A DNA stretch of 64,000 nucleotides from Colius striatus (lineage: Eukaryota > Chordata > Aves > Coliiformes > Coliidae), in NCBI RefSeq assembly GCF_028858725.1, contig NC_084790.1, positions 3,292,001 to 3,356,000 of the forward strand. The letters run 5' to 3'. Numbering within the stretch: the first letter of the stretch is position 1; every line of letters begins with the position of its first letter. This document shows, one piece after another, positions 43,230 through 55,200 of this stretch. The notes under the pieces are model-generated. The model worked only from the letters and a program-made list of their open reading frames with translations, was not told where the DNA came from and made no database searches. A program made the position numbers and the translations under genes.

Positions 43230-46200
43230 ATGTCAGCCAAAGCCATCTCTGAGCAGACGGGGAAGGAGTTTCTGTACAAGTACATCTGTACATCCTCTGC
43301 CATCCAGAACCGTTTCAAGTATGCCCGTGTCACCCCATCCACTGACTGGGCACGACTCACCCAGGATCACCCTTGGCTTCTGAGTGAGGTAAGAACAGTG
43401 ATGTGCCTTCCTATAGAGCCCCAGGCAAGACTCAGCCCACCCTAGTTACTCCCTGTTGCCATGGCACATCAGGTTGTGGCAGCCTGTGAGCAGGACTGTG
43501 CACCACATCTTTCCTGAAGGACCAGTCACTGCTGCAGCTGCTCTGCCCCTTTTTGTTTGTAACACCGAGGAAGAAACAAGCCTTGCTTCAAGGCTGTTGT
43601 ATTACCTTCTGGGGGGTTGATTATAAAAGTCCTTTAAGGGCTATGAAATACATGAGCAGAGAGACCTGCAAACAAGAAGCTGCTAATGACTACATGGGAG
43701 GTAAAGGAGGCTGATTCATGGAAAAGCAAGAGTCTCTGGATGTCAATCCCTGTCCTCAACCCTTACTTTATGAAATCATGGAGCACTTTCTCCACAGGTA
43801 GCTTTTATGCTCAGTTAGGGTACAGCTCAGGTTTCCTGCCTCCAAGCAAAATGTTAGCCAAGGCTTCATCTTTTGTTTTTTCAATGCAAGGTCATTTATC
43901 TCTCTTTGTGTTTCATAGCCATGCACGTTCTGTGGAGAAAACATATCCAGAGCTCCTTTTATTAGCTGTCCAAGCTGGCTTCTTTCGAGTGATTTTAATG
44001 TAATTAAGTCACTGGTTGGTAGAAGATGAGTGTTTCAGGCCCTTTCTGACTGATAGAAGCAGTATCCTCTGCTTGCTGCATCTCTAAATAGTTTCTCCTT
44101 GTGGGCCAGTGCTCACAGAAGTGTTAATTTCATGATGCATTTGACAAAGACAGTTTGAAAACCTGACAGGATGCTGTACTCTTCTAGGCATGTTTCTTGT
44201 TGTTTTCTTTAGCAGAAAGTGGGTACTTACACCCCATCTTTCATTAGGGGGGGGAAAGAAAAGTCAAAACACAACTGTCACCTCAGTCTCTGGTGTATAC
44301 TCCCATCTGAGTAGAAATAAGGCAGCACTTCTTAAAATCCAGTGTAAAAAAACCCCAAGAGATGGATTTGCCAAGAGATTAAAGAGATTCTGCAAGGACA
44401 GTTGCTGTATAGAACTCTTTTTGTTGGAGTATCTGCAGGGAATTGCTTGACCACAATCACTTTCTAATAATGTCTCCTTCCTTCTGTCTGCTTTGCACAA
44501 TGTTGTAGCGTTTGGTGGTGAAGCCAGACCAGCTCATAAAGAGACGTGGGAAGCTTGGGCTGGTTGGAATTAACCTCACTCTGGACCAGGTGAAGGTTTG
44601 GCTCAAACAGCGCCTGGGCCAAGAAACCACGGTGAGTGCCACCTTAGCAACAAATGTAAGGCTGCTTTGTTCTGTCTTTTCTGCCTGCCACTGTGACAGG
44701 AGCTGGTGTGCAGGTATTGTTCTTGATTAGCGTGGTTTAAAATGCATCTTATGCTTGAAGCAAGCACAAAACTGTTCAAGGTGAGAACTTCCTGTTGGTA
44801 AAATGGCACTGAGAAACGACCCAACTTGTCAGGAAGAACAGCTCAATGCTCCTTGTTCCCCTCTGCTATGTAGAGCCTGTGCAGTGGGAGCTCAGCAGGA
44901 ATTAGTGCCATTCTGGAAGTCCCTTCCACTTGCGTAGCTCCAGTGCTGTGTCTGGCATAGCTGCTTCATTTTAATACCCAAGGCAGATTTAACAAGACAA
45001 GTATAAAAGCTGTCATAAAATTGGTCTCTTATTGTACCCAGCCAGTATGTTTTGGCTGATGACTGTTACTTCAAGTCCTTATTTTAACTCAGTGCTGGCT
45101 TGTAATATTTATTCTCCTGGGAATGACACTGCAATGCTAATGATGAAGGAACGGCTGCCATCCCAGATGCTGTGTTTCAGGAGCTGACAGAGTTCTACTG
45201 CCTCAAGGAAACTGATGCTGTGGCCTCACTGTGATTGATTTGTACCTGAAGGCCATTACAAAACAGCAGGCAACTGCATCTTGTGTGCCTGCCCATCAGG
45301 AAAACATGGGTGTTGAAATCATTTCTTTAGCACAACACAACCCCTTTGTCTAAAGGAAGGACTGTGCTGAGGTTTTGTGACCAGTGGTGCTGGCTCCTGA
45401 AGCAGTGTCCTCAGGAGCAGGGGGTATCTTGCAGGGTTTCTTTTTCTTTGTGCAGGGCTTCTTCTTCTTTGTTGCGTGAAATGGGAGTGACCAGACACCA
45501 ATCTGATGTGTATCAGCTCCAATTTATTGTCACATAATCATCACTTATATACCTTTTCCAAATGCTGTGTACATGCTACAGTTCATGGTAGAAAGTTAAT
45601 ACTAAGCATCACGTGCTATGCATAAGGCCTCAAAGTTTCATTTTTGTAACAACTTAAACACCAACCTCATTGTGTAAAAACACCAGCCTTGTTGTGCTTA
45701 AAACATCAGCCTTATTGTGTCTAAAATATCACCCCATCTGTTTGGCCTTCAGTTAGTTTTCTCTCACACTATGGCTATGCTTACCTTACATTTAGTTAAG
45801 TTTCTATTATTGTTAGTTGCATATGTTACAATTTATTAGTCAAGTACAAGCAATCACACAATGCTCTGTTCAGTCTTCTAACAACGCTCAGTTTAATGCT
45901 CTGTCCTATCGTCTTGCTTTGACCTTGTTTCTGTTACAATCTGCAGTTTTGGTTTTCCCCTTGCTCAAGCAGCTATCACATAGGCATTCCTTTCTGGCCT
46001 TTTTTGCTGCAGAAGGCAATTCAAAGACAAACTGCAGACTTTCTTCGTTTCTGACTGACTCCATAACATTCATTATAGCCCAGGCCCCAACAGTATCTCT
46101 CATGGCCTGTGCAGGTGTGTCCTGTGAGCCAGGAAGGTTGCGTTTGGATAGCAAGAAGGTGCCTGTGCAGGACAATTCTTGGGACCTTGCTGTAGCTGTA

Positions 46201-49200
46201 GGAAGGGGATAAAGGCTTCTTTTACTCTTCCGTGTTCAAAGATGCCCCTTCCAGGGGGAGTGCTGGGCAGAGGCCTCTGCTCCTGCCGTTCCCTCTCTAG
46301 CTCAGGAGTTCTCTCGCTTTAGATTTCTTGCAAAGCTCCAGAAGAAGCTCGGGCCATCGTGTGTCAGGCTGCACTAAGCAGTGCCTTGGGAAAGTGCTGT
46401 CTCTGGGACAGGAAATGAGAGCAGCCATTCTAGTGTAATTCTAATAGCCACCAGTCCTGTTAGGAAAGGGGAAGGTGACTGGCTCCTGTAACCTATGAAT
46501 GACAAATACCCTGAGTGGTACAGCAACGTGCTTAGCAGTGACAGTGCTCTGCTGGAGGGTGAGCACTGAGATTCCTCAGGGGACACAGTCAAGGTGCTTG
46601 GGAAGAAGTGACTTTAGAGTAACGTTAATGAATTCTTGAAGCTTGCTTTGTGCTGTTGTAAGTGTGGACTTGGGGCAAGCGTTTACTATGTTTGTCTTGT
46701 TTTCTGCCTACAGATTGGTAATGCTAAGGGGATCCTAAAGAATTTTCTGATTGAACCCTTTGTCCCTCACAAACAGGTTGGTATAAAAAAGCACTAAAAA
46801 GTGTTTTTAAGTCTCTTTTTATTTGCACATAGCTGAGATGGATTGATGGAGTGGAGAAAGCAGGAGTTTGGGAGCATGCTGTTAAGCTGACAGTGTCAAT
46901 GCCTGTGGTCAGAGCTGGGCAGGCACAGCACTAGTCCACACAAATAGTTGTTAATAATCACGTTGGTGGTTGTTAACTCTGCTGGGAGGAGGTTACAGGT
47001 CACCTGAGGGACCCAGTTGGTTGATCAAGGCAGCTCACTGCTCCTTGCTTCTGGTACTGTCATGGTTAACAAACCATCTGATGTGAAATCTCATTTTGTG
47101 CTGGTGAAATACTCCCACTCTGCCACGTTTTGCAGGAAGGTAAAATTACCTAATGTACAGGTGCTTTTGGTGCATGCAAAGACGGGCCCTGGTTTGCCCT
47201 TCCCTTGTGTAAGATGGGAGCTGTTTTCTCCAGAAATGGGAAGTGCTGTCCCTGGTATGTTTCACCAAGATGAAGCACTCTGGGCCCTGCTACTCACCCT
47301 CACAGCCCATACAACCCTGAGGAGTGTCCAGGCTGCTCCAGTCCTGCTTCTCCTTAGAAAGCTTATCTGTGGTGCCCCTTCAGGTGCCCCTTCCCCAGCA
47401 TTGACACAAAAGCCTCTCCTTCAAAGTCTTTTCTGTGTGTGACTTGCCAATGCTTGTGCCTGGCTCTGTGGTGCAGGAGGAAGAGTTCTACGTGTGCATA
47501 TATGCTGCTCGTGAGGGAGACTATGTCCTTTTCCACCATGAGGGGGGTGTGGATGTGGGAGATGTTGATGCCAAAGCTCAGAAGTTGCTTGTGGCAGTGG
47601 ATGAAAAGCTCAATGAGTCGGATGTAAAGAAACATCTTCTGAAGCATGCACCAGCAAATAAAAAGGAGTAAGTATAAGTGCCCAGCTGTGGGCATGGCAA
47701 GCCACTCAGAAGCTCCTCTCCTTTATTTTAGTGTGACATCTCTTTGTTCTGTTCCATACTAAAGCCTTCCCTCCTGCTCTTCTCACTGCTCTCAAGAAAA
47801 TGCTGTGCATGCTAAATCCACGTGCTTTGACCTTGTCTGAGCTGCTTGTAAAGCTCAAAGTAAGTGTTCATAGTTCTTTGAGGCTTCACTTGACAAGGAG
47901 TACTTCTCAGTCTGCTGAAGTCCTGACCTCTGGGATGCTGGGAACGTGTATTGAGTGTTGATCCCTTGTGCCAGCATAGAACAGTTTCTTTTATTTAGTT
48001 GAAATGGTGATAAGATGGGACTCTGACCGCTAACTCAGAAATGTACTCTGCTGTGCTTAGGCCTAGTCTAAGAAGATATTCTCTTGCTATTTCTATGCTC
48101 CCTGCAAGCCTATCTGTAGATCTCAAAGCTGCTTCTGCATCTCCTTTAATTGGATATCTTTATCTAGTTAACCTTAATGAGAGTCATGGTTGTTCCAAAC
48201 GTAATGTAATCACTGACAGCACTGTTCACCACTGAAAGGCTGAACAAGGCTGTCACTAACAGAGTTTACTGCAGTCTCTGCCCCATCCCAGCTAATGAAG
48301 TTCTGGCAAAGACCTGTGTGTGTCAGTGACAGACAGTGATGCATTTCTGTCTCCCAGTGAGATTAAACTGTCTGCATGACAGTTGTGAGCAACTGTGTTC
48401 TCAGCAGAGCTTGGTGGAGTGTAATTAAAATGAGTCATCAAAGTCTTCCTTTCCTTGAGTCATCACTTAGGCTTCTTCCAGAGAAGATGAATGAGAATTA
48501 AGGAAATTGATACAGAGTAGATTTGTAGATTGCTGCTAATATAAATGAAACAGGGCTGTCTGTGCTTTATATTTGGCTGCTTAAGTGAATTTGTGTTATC
48601 TTTTTTCTTTACAGCATCTTGGCTAGCTTCATCTGTGGCCTGTTCAACCTTTATGAGGATCTATATTTCACATACCTTGAGATCAATCCATTAGGTAATG
48701 GATATTTTTGGGAGCAGGGCTTTCTGTTCTAGAATACTGAAGCGTGTACTTTACCCTTCTCTGGTTTATGTAGCTCACAACAATATTGAGTGGCCTGTGC
48801 AACAGAAGAAGAAAAGTGGCAATGATGTGTCTTGGAGCTATCTGTGGAATGAGTCAAAAAGGAGAGCTGCTTAAGGGTGTTCTGTTCTGTAATTCCTGGT
48901 GGAAATGAAAAAGTCCATTGAAATAGGAGTCAGGGCTGAAGAATATAAACATTGCTTTGTTGGACCAGAACAAAACAGCCCCCAGTCTATGACCTTGGTT
49001 AAGTTAATTCTTACGGGAACTTGCTGGATCTGGTAAATACAACTAACTGGTCCATGTGGAGGAAGGAAGGTGAAAGGGAACTAGCTTTGGTGATGATCTC
49101 TGTATGGTACCAAATGTTAGGAGTGCATCTGTAACATAGCTTGGTACAAAGCAGAGCTGACTTGGATTTCTTTTGCAGTGGTGACTAGTGATGGAGTCTA

Positions 49201-52200
49201 CATCCTCGATTTGGCTGCAAAGATTGATGCAACTGCTGACTACATCTGCAAAGTGAAATGGGGAGATGTGGAGTTCCCTCCTCCCTTTGGCAGGGAAGCT
49301 TACCCAGAGGCAAGTAACAACCCACTCTGGTCCTTTGTGGACTGCAAGATTAAGTCCTTGTTGCTTGTGTGTCTGTGGCATTGAGGTTTCCCAATGAGAT
49401 TTTGTTGCCATTTAAGTCCCTTGGCATTGCCATCTGTTACAAGAACTTCTGCAAACGTGTCTGCAGGCTACTGTAGTCCTGGGACTTCTCATAGTCACAC
49501 TCTGAACTGCAGTTACTTTCCATCTCTTCTCAGATGTTGTTTCAGTTCTTTAATTCAGAACTGATTTGTTTTAAATGGAGGCTTATATTTAGCCTCGTTC
49601 AGCTACATGCTGTGCATGTCCAGCCTTCCTTGTATGGTCCTAGCCTGCCTTGCTTCCCTGTTAGTATCATCATTTCATGCTGGTTATTGACAGCCTTCTG
49701 GCAGCTTCTGGTCCCTCAGTGTTTCAGTTGGAGAGCAGAGTGGCAGTTGTGTACAAAATCTGCACACGAGTAGGGATCCAGAGAAAATAATCACCATCGC
49801 TCAGACTTCAAGTAAAAAGTCAAGATGTTCATTTTGCTGGGAAGTAATGGCCAAAAGGCTGCCTGCAGGTGGGCTTTGGAACAAAAAGTCAGAAGTGCCT
49901 TTTTCCTCTCAGAATTCCCTGGGTTGGTACCAGCTGGTTGCATAAACACCCCTTCACACGTAGCTTTCCAGCAGCTTCAGAGACTGTTGGAAGTAGAGCT
50001 CTTTCCTTAATTGTTCTGTTACTTGTGTCAGGTGACTGTTCTGCTGTCTCCAACGAGATTTCTGTCCTGACTTTTTCATTTTAATAATTATAATTATGCT
50101 TCAGTTGGCAAAGGCTTTTGTAACGTGGCCAGAAAATCCATTTAGCTGTTTCTCTCTGTGCAGCTTGCTGGATGCCAGCACTTTTAACTCAGTTTGCTTT
50201 TAAAAGGATTAATTCAGTTTTTGTCTCTGAATCATCCCCCTGCAAGTTGCTGTGAAGGTTATTGTGGCAGTGTCTTTGCTGAGAATTCTAATGAACTCCC
50301 AATGAAGTGCTTCTCAACAGGCAAGCACACTGTGGTACAGGGACACCACGTTGAGCCAAATTACAGCACTCTTGGTGATTACATTCTTGGCTGAGGTGCA
50401 GCCAGAGAGTTGTTAGCCGTGGGTGTGTTGATAATTTAAGTTTCCTCCAGCCTCAGTCTGCAGACAAGGTCAGAACAAGATTTTTTCGGTTCAGAGGCGT
50501 TTGATTCTGTGACTGTTGTATACAAAACCATGAAACCCAGGGCTGGCTGAGCAGTGGAAAGGCCAGCAGTGCATCTTAGTGAAGCACAACCAATTTTCAA
50601 GTGCATTTCCAAAGCCTTTTTTTTTTGTGTGTGTGTGAAAACAGGAAAGATCTGCTTCTCTATCTGCACTCTGCAAACAAAGTAATAACAAATGTATTTG
50701 TAGCAGTCACTTGTGACTTCACCTGGGTAAGCCATCAAGCCTTAGAAAGACAATGTGTTCTTTGGAGGGTATGACACTTGAGCTGGTTTTTGTCAAAGGA
50801 AGGTTCAAATTTGGGACAGAGAACGACACAAGTTGTTTATACCCAGTCCAATTTCAGTGTTCTGTCTTGGGGAACACCTGACACACATCAGTCCTGGCAT
50901 CTGAGAGGTGAAGCTGAGTCTCCCTCCCTTACAACTGACAGGAGATGTGGGATCTCCACATGTCCAGCAGGCTCAGCAGTCTGGTTTGGAAAAGGAGGAT
51001 GCAGAAGGAAGTGTAAGTTTTCCCTGCTGTCTTTGCAGGAAGCCTACATTGCTGATCTGGATGCAAAGAGCGGAGCCAGCTTGAAGCTTACCATCCTCAA
51101 CCCCAAAGGCAGGATCTGGACCATGGTGGCTGGTGGTGGTGCCTCTGTGGTTTACAGGTAACAAGTTTTCCAGAGATGGGGGTGGATTTACAGTGCTGGA
51201 AGAAAATAAGTGATGCAGCCCCTGGAAAGGAGACTCTTCTAAAGTCATCTTTCCCACACCATCACAGCTTGTCCTCTTGAGAATGAAGATGCTGTGCAGA
51301 TCTCTTACCAAGATTTGGAACGCAGTGTCCCTTAGAGAATTTATTTCTGGGAGGTTGAGATGTGGTTTCTTTTTCAAGTGGAAAGGAGCAAGCTGACTGA
51401 AAACTACTTGTGGCAATAACATTGCTGTGGTAGTCACTGACTTCCCATCAGATCCAGGAAGCATAACAAGATTATTCATGGCTGACACCAAGAGGAAAGC
51501 AGCTTTATTTTCAGCACACAGCACAATATTTCTGTGACAAGTCCCACTTTCCCAGGGATTTGGAATGTTTTATTAAGACCTTTATCATGAGTCAACTTAT
51601 AACAAATCTCTTAACTTGTTTTTTTTAGTGACACCATTTGTGACTTGGGAGGTGTGAATGAACTGGCCAACTATGGGGAATATTCTGGAGCCCCAAGTGA
51701 GCAACAGACCTATGACTACGCAAAGACTATTCTCTCCCTCATGACACGAGAGAAGCACCCTGAAGGTAAAGGAGTTGCTGCCACTGCAAAGATGCTCATC
51801 TGTGAATCTGGGGGGAAACCCCAGCAAATCTGAGTTGTTACTCTTGCTTACACCTCCCTGGCAGAAGGCAGCTTACTGTTGCCTTCTGAGCGAAATAGTG
51901 ATGGATTTTTGTAGGCTTTTGCTTCAGAAGCAGGAGCAAATGTGGCTCAAGAGATTCTGATCAGAATAATTCTTGCTTGGTAAGAAGCTTTTATCTTCCA
52001 GGCTCTGCTAAACACAATTTACTGCAAGCTGTTGGCTAGGCTGAACTGCAGCATTGTTTCACTTTGTCCTAAACTGCTTCATGATATTACAGTACACTGT
52101 GTTCTTGGAACAGTTTTACTTATGCATGTTTCTTCCCTCAGGTAAAATCCTCATCATTGGAGGCAGCATTGCTAACTTCACCAACGTAGCAGCCACTTTT

Positions 52201-55200
52201 AAAGTAAGCAACTCTTCAGAAGTACCAGTAAACACCCGCAGTCATTCACCCCACGCCATTCTCCTCAGCTCAGTGTTGTGTGTCCCTTCCAGGAGCTCCT
52301 GAGGTGGTGGGTCAGGAGAAGTGTTGGGCTGCTCACCTCACCTGTCCTGTGTGTTGTCTCTCTTAGGGCATTGTCAGAGCAATTAAGGATTACCAAGGTC
52401 CTCTGAAGGAGCATGAGGTGAGGATCTTTGTACGAAGAGGGGGCCCAAACTACCAAGAAGGATTACGTGTCATGGGAGAAGTTGGTAAGGACCAACCATT
52501 CCCTTAAGTTTTATTCATACACCTTGTTTCTTCCACCTGCTTTCTGCTGAGCCTTTTCAAGGCTGAGGGAGGTCCTCTTCCCCCTCTGCCCTGGTGAGGC
52601 CTGGAGCATCTTCCTGATGAGGAAAGGCTGCAGGACCCGGGTCTGTTTAGTCTGGAGAAGACTAAGCAGGGGATCTCATTAACTGTTTAAAAGGTCTATG
52701 TCAAGAGGATGGGGTGACAGTTTTTTCTGTAGTGTCCAGTGACAGGAAAAGGGGTGATGGACAAAAGCTGGAGCACAAACAGTTGCACTTAGCAGAGAAG
52801 TCTTTCCCTGTGTTTGTGAGGATGAGGGAGCCCTGGCCCAGGCTGCCCACGGAGGATGTGGAGTCTCCTTGGAAGCTTTCCAAACCCCCCAGACAAGTTC
52901 CTGTTACCCTTGATCAAGGGGAACCTGCTTTAGCAGGGGCTTGGGCTGGATGAGCTCTGGAGGTCCCTTCCACCCCCCACCAATTCTATGATTCTATGAA
53001 ATGCTTCACTTTAGGAGAAGCTTATTCCTGTTCCCTCCCAGCAAGGCTGACTGTTCTTCTGTGCACACACAGGGAAGACCACTGGGATCCCCATCCATGT
53101 CTTTGGCACAGAGACACACATGACAGCGATCGTGGGGATGGCGCTGGGGCACCGGCCCATCCCCAACCAGCCGCCGGCTGCAGCCCACACTGCCAACTTC
53201 CTCCTCAACGCCAGCGGCAGCCCCTCGGTGAGTGAAATGGTGAGGGAACACTGTGAAGAGCCTCCTGAAGGCAGCTTCCCCTGTCTGGGCAGGTCAGAAA
53301 GGGATCTTGGCCACCATTGTGTTTGTACAAAGCTTTAGGAAAAGTGAAGTGACGCTGTGTGGTTTATCAGGAGGGGCCCTCCCAACATCCATGTTCTTCG
53401 TGCAGAAGGGGTGGCCCCTCAAAACCAACAATGTGACTCTTGCATCTACTGGGAACTTGGTCAATGAGGAGTTTTTCCCTCACTTGACTGAAATGGTCCT
53501 ATCTCAAAACAGAGCTGTCCCTAGTTTTCTGATGTAGATGAGTTTAGCCAAAGTGGCCACTTCCTCCGTGCTCCAGGCTTTACCTGGCGTGCTCTCCCTT
53601 TTTACTGACTTGCCTTCTGAATCTTTCAGACTCCAGCACCAAGCAGAACAGCTTCCTTCTCTGAATCCAAAACAGATGATATTGCTCCAGCCAAGAAGGC
53701 AAAACCAACAGCACCTCTTGGTAAGTGCAGCATTGGAAATGATTGCTGTCAGTTCCCTCCAGCTCCAAAGGATGGGATGTGGACTAGGCTATTGCTATTT
53801 TTTCTGGCTATAAAGGGAAGCAACCTTGTGGTGCCTGTTTATCTCCCAAGTTTAGGTGCTCTTAGAATGTAGTCACTTGTGCTATTAGCTCCTACACAAG
53901 GTGAGTCAGAGTTACCTTGATCTGGGGCATTCCTTTGAAGGGAAAAAGCATGGTTTGAGAACTCATCTTTCCCGTGTCCCCATGTGCCAGGCTGACAGAC
54001 AACAGGTTAGGGGCTCTGCTGTGGCTGATGAACTGAGGCCCTGCCTTCCATGGAAGTGCCTGGGGTTGTTCCCCTGGGGTGCTGTTGGAACCATGTAGGT
54101 ATTTCAGAAAGTCCTTCTTGGTAGAAGCTGCAGCTTCCTGGATGAACATCCTTCAGTCAGTTCAGTAGTGGTGACGTACTCCTCACTCTCTTAGGGCCAG
54201 AGGTTACTGTGTGGTGTGTGGTTTTGGTCTTGTTTTGTGTGGGGGTTTTTGTTCTCTTTTAGGTTTTTGGTTTTATTTGGGTTTGTTTTTTTTACTGAAG
54301 CTTCTTTAGCATGGTAATATGCAAAAGCTTTGTCAGCCTTTTGCTCGTATTTTTTGGAAGCCTTGCTCTGTTGTATGGCAATAAAACAGCAGAATTGGGC
54401 AGGGACAGAATGGGATCATGTCCTGGTCCTTCTCCCTTGAATGTAAGGAGGTACTGGCCTCTTTCACAACAGTATGACAGCAAGATTCATATCTGATTCC
54501 AGTGAAACACATCACAACCCCCTCCCTACTGCTCTCTTAGTCATTGTGCACACAACTTTGCATGAGCAACGCTTCAGAAGGGCATTTAAAATGCCGCAGA
54601 GCTTGCAGTGCACAGACCTGCCACCTGAACCTGAAGTGTGTTTGTGCTGGGATAAGCAAAAAGTTGTCTAGATGGCAAAATGCAAGACTTGGTGTTCTCA
54701 GTATTTGGAGAGGAAGTACAATGGAGAGCGTTTCTGGTCCAATTGTTTTTTTAACAAAAGCAAAACCCAGAAAGCCTGAGTGCTGTGGGGAGGAGGGAAG
54801 CTTTCAGCATCCTCACAGGTGCCCTGCTGCTGGAATGACAGCAGCCAACTCTGTCGTGTTGTTGCATGAGTGATTCTCTCTTTAACAGATTCAGTCCCAG
54901 CTTCAAGACCTGGTTCAGGTAGGACACGTGTGACTAGCTGAATGTGCCTGGCCTTGCTGGCAGCTGACTTTTAGTTCTTGGTTTTGTTGCTGTTTTTTCT
55001 CTCCAGCAGTTTGCAGTGTTGTCTGGTCCTTCCCTCCTGCCCAGCATATTTAGCTCTCACCACATGAACTTTTCATCTGTTTTTTCCAGAGCAGTTCACA
55101 TACTCCTTTGCACAAAAACTTCCTGCTGCTGGGGGATAGAGGGATAGATCTCCAAACTAGTTTTTTCTTCCTTTCCTCTCCCTAATTATTACAGAGAAAA

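Noticed and set aside
45817-46212. 131-codon plus-strand frame inside the LTR-like element
   Set aside because: It is antisense to the LTR promoter, has no retroviral protein motif, and overlaps non-coding LTR features.
49307-49311. A sequencing error turning GT into GC at the ACLY exon 7 donor
   Set aside because: Not excluded, but the rest of the donor fits the strict consensus seen at true GC-AG introns, so it is reported as a finding rather than as an error.
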